A stretch of DNA of 64,000 bases, from positions 25,848,183 through 25,912,182 of the forward strand of contig CM059560.1 of NCBI GenBank assembly GCA_030386875.1, written 5' to 3'. The DNA comes from Morinoia aosen (taxonomy: Eukaryota; Arthropoda; Malacostraca; Amphipoda; Talitridae). Under the pieces are notes generated by a model that was given only the letters and a program-made list of their open reading frames with translations, had not been told where the DNA came from and ran no database searches. Below are positions 45,701-57,700 of this stretch, in pieces (position 1 is the first letter of the stretch; each line of letters starts with the position of its first letter). The position numbers were made by a program, and so were the translations under genes.

Positions 45701-48700
45701 TTCACGTTCATCAATCAAAAAATTTATGGGTGCATTATCTGTAACCTGCTCATTCATTCCACCAATGTCCTCCCAGTATTCTTCAACTGCTTTCACCAGT
45801 TGCATCCTATCTTGCACACTGCAACCATTAACTACTAATTCATCAACTTGAACTTCACTACTTCTATCATTACCTTGTATAAACTTATACCAATCTTTTA
45901 TTCCATCCGGACCTTTCTTTCTTAGATTTTCAACTTGGTGTCTCTCCTCTTTAACTCTAGCCTCATTAATCATTCTCCTTACTTTCTTCTGCTGGTCCTT
46001 GTACTCATTCCATGCACTCTGCCATTCATCCTCAGTAATTCTGTTTCTTTCATACATTTTCCTCATACTGCGTTGTTTCTTATTTAAAGTCTTTCTTCTC
46101 ATTCGTTCTTCCTTTATCTCACTTGTAAACCACCTGGCATTCCCTGTCCCTTTCCTACATTTTATTCTACCAATCTTTTGCTCTGCCACATCATACAAGG
46201 TTCTTGCAATCTCACCATTTAGGTCATTTACATTTCCACACCTGTTCCAGTTATACCTACTCAATTCATTCTTAAATTCTTCCCAGTTTGCCTTTTTTAT
46301 CTGCCAACTTTCTTTCACACTACTGACCTTTTGCATTGACTCCTTTCTACCCCAGTTATATTCAAGCACAAGCATTTTATGGTCACTATCAATATCAAAA
46401 TCATCTTCATCTACAAACATTTCATTGACACACTCTCTTGCTCTACTATTCACAATCATATAGTCAATTGCAGTTTTCCATTCCCTGCTTTGCCATGTAT
46501 GCAAGCCATTTCCTATTGTTACATTCAGGTTTTCAAGTTCATTCTCATCACAAAAATCTATCAATTTTTGTCCATTTGCATTCACCGGCTCACCAAGTAT
46601 ACCAACATGGCCATTCATGTCACCCATCACAATCAGAGGGCACCTGCAGTGTTCTCGTACAATCCTTGTTAATATTTCATACTTTTTTACATTCTCTTCA
46701 TGAGCTAAAATCCCATCAGTTGTCATATAACATACAATCACAACAATACATTCTCTGGCATGCATTCTTTCACACTTAATCGCTAACAAATCTTCACTTT
46801 CAGGTTCATTTCCAACAGGAAGTTCCTCTAATTTCCAATTTAGAGCATTCTTTACAATCAAACCAACTCCACCACCTCTTTTTTGCCAATTTACACGCCC
46901 TTTTCCTATCATATGATACTTATTCTCCTTACATGTTAAACTGACTCTATCACGCATTTGGGTCTCTACTACACCAACACAATCCAATTTTCCGTTCTCA
47001 AATTCTACTACGAGGTCATCTAACTTTCCTGCATTCCATCCACGCACATTTATACTCCCAAACCTTACAACACAATTGGACAATTCCAGACGTTCCTCAC
47101 TTTTGCTCTGACGGATTTTCATTCATCCAGTTCCAGCTTCCATTATGACATGAGTAGCCCTGATCCACCGGATATATTTCTTGGAGAGTTTCATCTCACC
47201 TTCTTTTGTAAGATGGACTCCATCTCCAAGAAAACACCCATCCTGGATCACGCTATCCATGTCAAGGAAGCTGGAACCCAGCTCACGCTTTCTTACACTC
47301 TCAGCTCTCATACTCATAATCCTTTCATGCAACTCTCTATTCACCTCCTTTCGCACCCTTTCATACTCCTCATCACACGCAGGCCTTCTTAGGAGGCTAG
47401 TCACTGCCACTCTAACATTCTTCTTCCGCGCCCTATCAACAACTTTCATAATTGCATTCACCGTACGTTCTCTCCCACATTCAAGCAACCCATTGCCACC
47501 TCCTTGCAGTACAACCATTCCTTCATCCATTCCATCTATCACTCTCTCAGCATGCCTACAAATCTCCTCCACTCCTTTCCCTCTCATGCTCATACATCCA
47601 CTACTGTCACTCATACATACGAACCTATCAACATTCTTCACCATGCTATCTCCACATATTCTAATCATAGGTCTTACTCTCCCTTTCATGCTACTCTTTC
47701 GCTCACTTCTTTCACTCAGATCATTCTTTCCATTCATCTTCCTTTCATTCGCTTCCACTACAGGCTCCTGCACCTCATGTGGCACCACAACAGGTGGCTC
47801 ATTCACTCTCTTTCCATTTTTACCTCTTTCATCATGCTCATTCATCCTTCTACTCTCATCTGTCACATTTGCACCATCATTTACTTCATTCACACTCCTT
47901 GCACCATCATTTGCATTATCATCCACTTCATTTGCACTCCTTGCACCACCATTTACCTCTTCATTCACTGCATTTGCACCATTCTCATTCTTTCCTTCGT
48001 TCAGCTTCCTTTCATCCTTCAAGTCAGCCTCTAAAGCAACCATCAAAATTGTTAATCTCTCAACCTCCTCTTTCAACTTCTTACTCTCATCATTCAAACA
48101 TTTCCAGCACGTAAACACAAGATCACTCAACTTTCTCCGACTCATTTCTCTCAAACCTTTGCATGCATCTATATCTATCCACTCTTTACAAGTCATGCAC
48201 TCAATCTCCTCATCCATTCCACTTGCACCTCCCTTCCTACGACCAGTCCTATTTCTTGCCATCCTCAAACACAGACTTCTCTCTCAGTACAAATTTCACA
48301 GGCAGAAGAAGTCTTCACTCACCAAATCTACTGAAAATCAAGTTATCAAACCAAAAGAAACAAAAACGTTTCCTACTACTCTCACAGTCACTCTCTACAA
48401 TGTCACACACTATACTCTTTATATGCAAAGAAAGCTTACCAGTCAAAACACCTCAGTCAAAAATTGCAAGTCACCACACCAAAGTCCAATGCTCAGTCTC
48501 AACTCTCACGCAGCAAAAAAAACTACTCTCACGAGCACTCCATACAAAGTCACACACTGTACTCACGTGAATATACAAACTATACCAGTTTTTCAGCAAC
48601 TTCACTTTAATTCACCACAATTTTCGTCGGAGAATTGGACGCACGTGCACACCGTATCGTACCCGTCCGTATCCATTCCACTACAATGAACCGCTAGAGT

Positions 48701-51700
48701 CCGCTAGAGTCCGTACACCGGATCGAGCTCGGCGCGGCCCGTACGGAGCGACACATCCTGTTTACGGCGACTTGCGTCTGCTGCACGACACGCGAACAGC
48801 TCACTTAAATGCTTCCGCGCTGCCGAGGTCGTCTCGCGCTGCTGTGTAGTGACGCTTCTGACCGCAACTGGGTGTATCAGCAGCATGTTCACCCTATTGG
48901 CCACTCGCTGGGTATATCAGCTGCGCAGTCACTCTACTGGCCACTCGCTGGGTATATCAGCTGCATAGTCACCTTATTCACCTCTCACTGGGTACATCAG
49001 CTCTATAATAATCTTGCTAGAAATATTGGCTCACTAGAAATATAGGCTGCTAGAGCTTCTTCTCGTCGATTTCTGGAAGTATTGGCTGTGAGTCCACGTA
49101 CCGCCTTTAGCGGAGCGCGCACGCGCACCATCTTGTTAACGCACATTCTGAGCAGGTAATTGAAGATATGTTGGAAAACAACGTCTACTGTTAGTAATCC
49201 TGGTAGTTGCATGTAATGCTAGTGGTTGTCATCAAACAGATCATAGACCTCGTCTATAAATTTAATTGATCGTGAAATACTTTAGTTTTTGAGTCGTATG
49301 GATGTGCGATTTGAGAATCCCTGTTAAATTGAAAATGCAGACTAGATGTTTTCAATAGACCTGTTATTTCTTCTGTATTATTTTAAAAACGTTTCAGTGA
49401 AACTTACTCGTTTACTTAGATCATCGTCTATGATAACTCCGTGTTCGAAATTTTAGGTTAAACATATTTTTCAGAAAAAAACTTTTGCTTCCTTACATTT
49501 CTAATTAGGTGTGGCGCGTCAAAAAATATTGAAGGAATACCACAGATGCTTTGTGAAATTGTGTATAAAGGTTGAGTAGGAGGCTTACTAATTTTTTTCA
49601 GAAATCAAATATTTATTCGTAGTTTCGAAGTGTTGAATAAGATGTTGGATTTTGCTTCTTCACTCGCGTTCTGTTCGATTTAACGAACAGTTTAATTTTT
49701 TGTTACGGTTCACATCGTATTTGTGAACGAGCGTTCAGGATTTGGTTCAAGAATAATTTAAATTCCCTGAGAGGAAGTAAATTATCTTCATTCCATTCTC
49801 AAATGTTTCTTCTTGAATATTATTTTATTATGCTCTTTACGAAATCATACTTAGAAGCAAGACTCAATTTTTGTACATTGTATGCATTAACGTGATTTTT
49901 GCTTTTATTTTTGTATTGTGGAATTATACTGCCATTTTAGCTTGTTCACACGTGTTATTTCAGGAATTGTGGTTTCCCTGTAGAATTTGACTTCTACAAA
50001 TAACTTTGTTTCGTCATCTGTTTTACTCATACAGAACGAAATACTTTAATTTGATTTGTCGTGGTTCCATTCTTTTACCACTGATGTCACATCATTTCGT
50101 CGTTGCGGAGGCATATTTCAGATGTAATTTATTCGTTTCCTATTGTCGTGATGCTTGGTCACACCACTTTAATATATTTTAATAAATAAGACGTGACTTT
50201 AACGTCCTCGCCTTGACTTTAATTAATTAATGATCTATAATTGCTGCCACTACCTCTGAGAGAGGAGTATTATTTTATTATAAAGACAATGAGTCATTAT
50301 TTTTGGTAACGTATTTCATGCCTCGAATGCCTTGTCTCTCATTCCCTCAACGCAGGAGAATGATACACAATCGTAAACTACATGGTAAATTTACTTCCTA
50401 AGAATCAGTTAGGTGCGCAACACAAATATCAGCTAAAGAATTCACTACATAAACTTCACTTGCTTTATCAGAACATAATGATAATCTGCGTTACGGACTA
50501 AGATATTAATAAGGAAAGGTTTCACAAATGATCGCGATAAAGAAAGAACACTCATCTTAGAGAAAGGTGGAGATGTGCCTTGACTGGCAGTCACGGTGCC
50601 GGGCTTGGGTGTTAGCGTAACCCCGAAGAAGATAGCATCTTGGTGTCTCGCAATGTAGTAGCGTCACAGTAACGGTTTGTTAGTCGTTCACTCATGAAAC
50701 AGTTCAGGATGAATAGCCCCCACAGGTCACTTTATAGATCAGGCGCTCACTGGCTTCGTCGTATTTAATTATTATGTGAGTTTGTGGCACTGGCGCCCAC
50801 ACCCGAAGGTGCGGCCGAAGATTTTAACGACACGACGCAGATGTTGCTCTTGTCGTGGGTGGTGCCTCACTGACTCACCGCTCTACGCGAGCGATCGCAT
50901 GAAGTCTACAACCGCACCCAAACGCCCGATTGTACGTCGATCGATCGAATAACAAAGTCGTTCAAACATATATGGAAATATGCCTAACTGAATCAATAAC
51001 ATCCCTATTAATTCCTATTATGAAATACGCTATACACAACAAGAAATATATTCCTAGGAAATAGAAGAAATACTAATTGAAGTTACATGAAATAAGTAAG
51101 ATGGCAGCTCCTCTCGGTTGTTTGGGAGACCTCGACGTAACACGTACAGGACGATGAGATTGGTCTCGAACTCCCTTGATATTTGACGCGTTGTTCCGTT
51201 GGCAATTCGCGACAAAGATGGAATATCTTCTCAAGTATGATGGTTGACGTATTTCTCTTTACAGCACAAAAGGATCTTCTTGGACGCGCAGATTGAGGAA
51301 TCATTACAGATTTTTCATTTTTATTCATCCTTACGAATCATAATTGCATGTTAAATCCACACCATTTTGTTAGTGTAAAATAGCAGGGCAGTCTTAGCCA
51401 CTCGGATGCATGGGCATAAAAGGCTGTAAAGTGCGCTCCAATCCAGCGCCTTTGTGTTGTGATGAAGCAGGGGCGAACTTGCGCTCCTGGTCAATAATTT
51501 CAGCCGGGGACACAGCTCGCAAAAGTGGCGCATGAGAGTTTGGGTGCTTCCACAAGTGGCGGAAATTGATGCTCGACCTCATTACCGTTGTTTGCTCGCA
51601 CCTCCGCGGCGTGCAGCGCGGCCTCACAGAAATATTACATCAATTACTGGTTTGGCTCGCCTGGGACGCACTACTCTTCGTACATGTTTGTTATTGCTTT

Positions 51701-54700
51701 CTACCCAATGCAATTAATTAAAATAAATCTACGACATGTTAGGTATTGATAAACACTGTAAAAGTTACACTGCTTAGAAGATATTTTCTATTTTTTCATT
51801 ATTTAGTGCCAAAGCCCCGTTTTGCACTGACCATGTGCATTATTACCGATTAAACTATAAATATGAAATCTGGTGGGAATTACGAATATGTATGTATGTA
51901 AAACTATATTTATTGGCGTTTACAAAATTGTTCAGAAGAACCACTAAAATTTTTGCCATATCAGCCGAAATATTAGATTTGTCTTCCTGCTTTTTGCTCC
52001 CTCATGCGTGGAGTTAGCACGCTGTCACTTGTTCTAACTTTGAATTTCTACCTAATTTTCTTGCTACCGTTACAGCAAAAGAAAGTCGGTTTGCGAGTGA
52101 TATACACTATGGAGGAATACAAGCATTGATCCGATTTCTCTTGTCAGAAGTTGTATTAGTATTAAAGGTTTTTGCTCATTGATGATTTCCACCCATCGCC
52201 AAGCGTTTGGAGCATGTTATTGTAATCACATGAAAACGTGCGTCCAGATGTGGCCAGCCAAACTAATGAAGCAGATAACCAAGTGGGTTTTGAGCTACTG
52301 GAGCGTTCAATCGTCGTTAGATCTCTCGCCCAAACTTATCGCTCACCACTTCTTTGAGCCGTTCAATAATGCCACACGAGATTGTAGTTCTCTTTTTGGT
52401 AAAGAACTGCTGGAAAGGTGTACCTGGGTAGTTGAAGAACAGTTTGAGAGGCAATGCTCTATGCTCGTGAACCGCTGATATATGGGCATCGAAATGGAAG
52501 TGTGTTAACGGCAGTGGGATGAGAAATACTGCGTTAACTTTTGTTCTGAATGAATTAACTGAAGAAACAAAAATGCAAAAGTTTTCGGCTCTCTTTTTAG
52601 TATTTAATGTTCGACCTTTGTGGGATGCCAACATTTATTTAAAATTAGGGTTTTTCGATGGTAGATTTTATCAATATTGTTGAAGAGCTCTCCGAAAACT
52701 GTGCTGGCGTTGACGAAAGGCACAATTATAGGAAATTATGCTAAATACCTTTCTGTGTTAATATAAAATTGAGGGCATGCTATATTTTCCTCCCACAAAG
52801 CTTCCTGCAACTAGAATTTGGGGTCAGTACTCCTCCGTTAAATTCGGGTTATTCTCTCCAGTTGGATTTGATGATGAGCATCCAGAAGGTCAAGGTTAGG
52901 TTACCATGCGTAAAAACATATCAGCTAAAATAGTACGCATTTTTATCAATGTATGTTTTGCGACAATCGTAAGCCTTCAAATTATAAATATACGAAAGTA
53001 AGCTCGGTGCGAAACATGAGCGCAGTAGTTTCTTCGCGAAGGTTGTACGTTAGATAAAAGCTATGCTTGACTTCAACTTTCATTTATTCATCTGGCTGAC
53101 TTGTATTAACATTGGTAATTTTGTAGTCCTGTTTTGCCAAATGCATCACCCAGTAAGTTAATCTTTGATATCCGAAGCTCGAAACGCTCGTTATTTCCAT
53201 TGTATTTTGGACGACCTTTAGAAACTATGTTTTGAACTACTGCATAGAGAAAAAAAATTGTATTAGGTAATGCAAACTCAATCATTTCAACTTAGTTACT
53301 TATTGAATGAAACTTTAATACGTTGGCCGCGGTATGTTAAACTGATGTTCAATGTTTGACGCAAATTTAAATTAATTTTACTTGCATTTTTAAAAATAGC
53401 TAACATTGGTAAATGTGTAGCGAAGGTCAGTAATCGATTTTCCACTTTTTTGTGCCTGAACCTAATTAATTGAATCAAAATAAACAAGTTTTCTTCTATG
53501 CACTTTCCGTCTCAAATGAGTATTTTACGATTTATAAGGGTAAGTTTAGTTTCGTCTTTGATTCCGAATGCGCTCGAATAAACAGCTACTCATCGATTTT
53601 TGAATTTTTGTTGCTTGAATCATGGTAATAACATCAAAATAAACAACTTTTCTTCTATACACTTTTTTCGTCAAATGAGTATTTAACGAGGTAAAGCGGT
53701 AGGTTTGGTTTCGTCTTTGATGACGATCGCGCTGGAAGCGAGTGCGCATTGCAGTGTTGTTAACCGACGTGCTCCTTGAATTACTTGCCGCTTCAAACAC
53801 TGGAGTTGTGGTAAGTCATTTACCGCTATAACTAATAAAATACTCATTTGAGACGGAAAGTGCATAGAAGAAAACTTGTTTATTTCGATCTAATTAACTA
53901 CGATTAGACGCCGAAAAGTGGAAAATCAATTACTGACCAACGCTACACATTTACCGCTAACATTAACTCGACTATGCGTTCATTTAGTTTTGGTTAGGTA
54001 TATATGAAAATTGAGCTTGTGGTTACTGGTCGGTCAGCAGCATTATATGAATCCCTTCCATGGCTACCGGCGGCTCACGTCGCGGTCCAAGTGTTAACCA
54101 ACACCAAGAGCTCCAATCGATATATTATTCTATGACTCTGAGTGTCAGACAATGAATTTTGTGGCCCTTCAAATTAACTGCTGCTCTTCATGAACCACTG
54201 CTCGTGTAGCTAATGAACAAATACACCAAACTAAAATCGGTTCCCAAGTCAACAGATTCGATAAATTAACGCCGCGATTTCAAAATATGTTTTTAATGTT
54301 AGTTAGCAAGTGCTTGAAATATGAGAGAGGAACTTAAAATTTAGCCTTTTCCAATTATGCGGTAACTGATGGTGACCGCTGCAGCGGATGCTGTCGCCTA
54401 CAGGAAGTCGTGAACTCGACCAGCGCTGCCAAATTAAGGGGTTGTGCCAACACGGCTCCAAATTTGTAGCGTCGCCTCTGTTGAGCTACGATGCACTCTT
54501 GCGTTCTGAAACGACTTACGCTCAGCGGTCTATTGAAGTTCAATTGTTGACTCAACATGATGTGTCTTGTCTTAAGAGCGACCAATCAGTCGTCTTTATA
54601 AGGCCAAATGTTTTAGAGGCTATGGTGCCTTCAACTGTACTCTGCTGTCGTGTTTTTTTTCATTCGACCTGGTTGGAATACAATTGGAAGTCAGTTTGTT

Positions 54701-57700
54701 CATCAAGGGAAACTCTTATAATAATTGTTATCAGTACACGTGACACACACTGACCACGAAGTGCAATAAGTTAATGGTACTTAAGCCTCAGGCTGGGGGG
54801 TGGGGTTGCATTGTACATGCTTTTATTTCCGAAACACATGACATAGATTGTATTTGCATGAGTAGGTAGGTGGCTTGACTGAACAAGCTCGAGCTTCACA
54901 CAGCAGCCCAATACTGACACGTGCTACTTATTTTAGTGAAAGTGTGCAGCCGAGTTGCCAAACTGGCCTTTTTTCCCATCAAAGTATTTTAGCTTGGCCA
55001 TATCTTATTTGGAAAGATGGAAGATTTGAATTAAGCTGCTCGTAAGAAGATGACAAATCTCTTTTTCTTGTGATAAACCAACGCGAACACCGACTGCTGC
55101 CGTGACTCCATGAGCAGTTTTGGACCGATGCTCTCCCCATCTCAGAATTGGTTCTCATGCATAGATTCGAAGGAGGGCAGTAGAAGGATGATTGTTTTGT
55201 GGAAAACAGTGTGATGAAGAAAAAAATTTGGTGGCGGTTACGCAGGATGGATGAAACACACGATACAGCCTAGGTATACTGCTCCACGAGGCCGTAAATT
55301 GAAGTAAATTGTACACCAGTAAAATTTTAAGAAACACTCCGAGAAGGAAATGCAATATTGTTGAGCTCTTACTGGTTTCATTTGCTCTCGTCGCCCATCA
55401 GATCTGGACAGCATGGGATTGAACAAATTTCATAAATAATACTTCCTGATATCTAAAACTACTGCAAATTTTATGCATGAATGAGTAGTAAAGCAGATCC
55501 CACTTGCCTTACTCGCCTGGTCAAATATGATTATATAGGCGCAGAGAGAGTTATCTCTATAGGCTAAAATATAATTTTGAATGTTTATGGTAATTTACTG
55601 TTGAATAAGAATTTTATAGCTTTCGTACGAAAGTGCCTCAATTTGAAATTGGGTTTAGCGTTAAAATTCTGAGGAACGAGTGACTGAACCAGCGTGGTCG
55701 CGGGGTAATGTCTTGATTCACCATACCGCCCGCAGCTGGTAAATATTCAGGTATCTGTACAGACAGAACTTTGTTGGTGAGGTTCTTTACAGACCACAAG
55801 CGAGACGGAAAAGTGTGTTAGCCCAAGAAGGGATTGTTCTCTGTTCCGATCAAAATTTTAGCTTCGCTTCTGGAAAAATCGAGTGCCTCATGAAGCAGCT
55901 GTCAACTTAACTTTCTTGGGGTCACATTCCTATTTAAGGTTGTATTCTCAACTGAAGGGTGAGAAGAGAGACCACATACACTGCGACTTTGTGATGGACC
56001 TGAATTTTATACTTCTGTGCTTTGACCATTTCCGATTTGTAGTTACGCTAGCAACTAAGTGTTACATTCCTGTACTGATTCCATCAGGAGGATACAACTA
56101 TTGTATCTACGGGAATTACCTCTCCCACTAGGGAAATGTGAGGTCCCGAGCTAATAGTTAGGTAGGCTTTTTTTCTTTAAATAAATGTGTTTTTTGTTTT
56201 GTTGAACGACATTTTATTTTCAATTCTTTACCGGCCTGTTTTTCAGCACCTCTGATTTTTTTCTTCAACTTTTATCCTGTTTCCTAACCTTCCTTCTCAA
56301 CTGACTGTTCTTATGAGCAGGGAATCTTGTGTGGGAACACACTTTGTGCTTACATTCCGCGTTTCCTTAACTCCATACTAAATGGTACCTTCATCCATTC
56401 TCTCTTTGAACATCTTTGTTCTCATAAAGAAGGCTAAAACTAACTTAAAATCAATCTATCATTCCTGTAATAACTCGCCCTCCAAACGCACGCGGACGCT
56501 CCTTCTCACTTTTCTTTCTTTGCAGGTTCGCAATTGGGGAAAGCGCGCGGCGGGGGGTGTACGAGCAGCGCGAGGACCAGGTGGTTGTGCTCGCTGGGGA
56601 GAGCGGTGCGGGCAAGACGGAGGCGGGCAGGCTGCTGCTGCAGTTCCTCTGCCCTGAGGAAGAGTCTTCTTCTGCCGCTAGGCTCCATGCCGCCCACACC
56701 GTCTTAGAAGGTCCTTCTGAACTTAGGCTTGGTCATTCCAATTTGATCACCATTTGTTAAGAAGAAAAAGAATTTATTCATGGTGGTAGAATAATGAGCT
56801 CCTATAGTTATAATGTTCGAAAACGTTAGCCTTGGCTTCAACCTAAAATATTGTCTTAGAATGATTTATGCTCATGCACTCGTAAAATGTTTTTTAAGGG
56901 AATCTTTCCCCCGCTGAGAGTCTGTGACTAATGCAGGTATATAAATTCTACATCTAGTGTGCAAGTAATAAATGTTTCATTTTCATGCTGTTACAGAAAT
57001 GTATTTTCTAAAAGGTATTTTCATTGAAAATGTTCCAATTACTCGAACTGCTTTCTTTTCTCCACAGCTTTCGGCAACGCACGAACTCGACGGAACGATA
57101 ATGCATCGCGCTTTGTGAGTATTTAATGCTAGCACAGAGTTATGTTTACGCTCTCTTTCCGTTACAATGAGATTAAGCGCAAAGATTTCTCAAATTTTAC
57201 TTTTTCCTCTCATGAACACCTCATCTAACACTCACCTAGCCAGCGAGTGCGCCGCAACTCTGATGTGTAGGCTGTGTTGCTGTCCAGTGTAGTCAGTCGG
57301 ATTTTAATTGAAATATCAATTGGTGGTGAGAAAATTGTAGTACATTCGACGTTGAATTCTACTCCGAAAAAATGCTTTTATTTTCTTGAAATATGCGATA
57401 GCTCATGAAAAGATCAGTGATTACTAGGAGACGTAAAAGACGTGCGCACCCAGAGAAAAATATTTGTTTTTCCATAGAAATAATTTTGAGCTCTGCAGTG
57501 GAACTGAGGTCGTCACGTCGGTAGGGCCAAGCAAATAGCTGCTTCTATTCTTTGTGGCAATTTTTTGAGCTGCTTTTTCTAATTGACTCAGGTTTGAATT
57601 ATCGAAAGAACTGCCTGTTACTGGAATTAACACTGCTGGCTCATGCATTGGAGTACAGTGCACTCTCGAAGCAAAAATTATTTTAAAAATCTTCACACAT

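Larger units (their letters stand above)
43440..48700 (-). mobile_element. Near-full-length non-LTR retrotransposon (CR1/L2-like), antisense in the myosin intron
   Basis: Read on the minus strand: 5' region from about 48700, ORF1, ORF2, a 3' untranslated part of about 230 bp, and a short hexanucleotide tail, (TTCAAG)n, at 43441-43474. The presence of all parts and only two frameshifts shows a recent insertion. The exact 5' end and the target duplication were not found. An SGNH-type ORF1 product and an APE-type nuclease suit the CR1/L2 side of the LINE tree, but I cannot fix the clade. Confidence 0.85.

Noticed and set aside
44452-46779. Several plus-strand frames of 70-200 codons
   Set aside because: Shadows of LINE ORF2 on the other strand.
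47181-48689. 502-codon plus-strand open frame
   Set aside because: Lies opposite LINE ORF1; the composition (Ser, His, Leu, Phe) is the mirror of the AG-rich ORF1 codons and has no domain.
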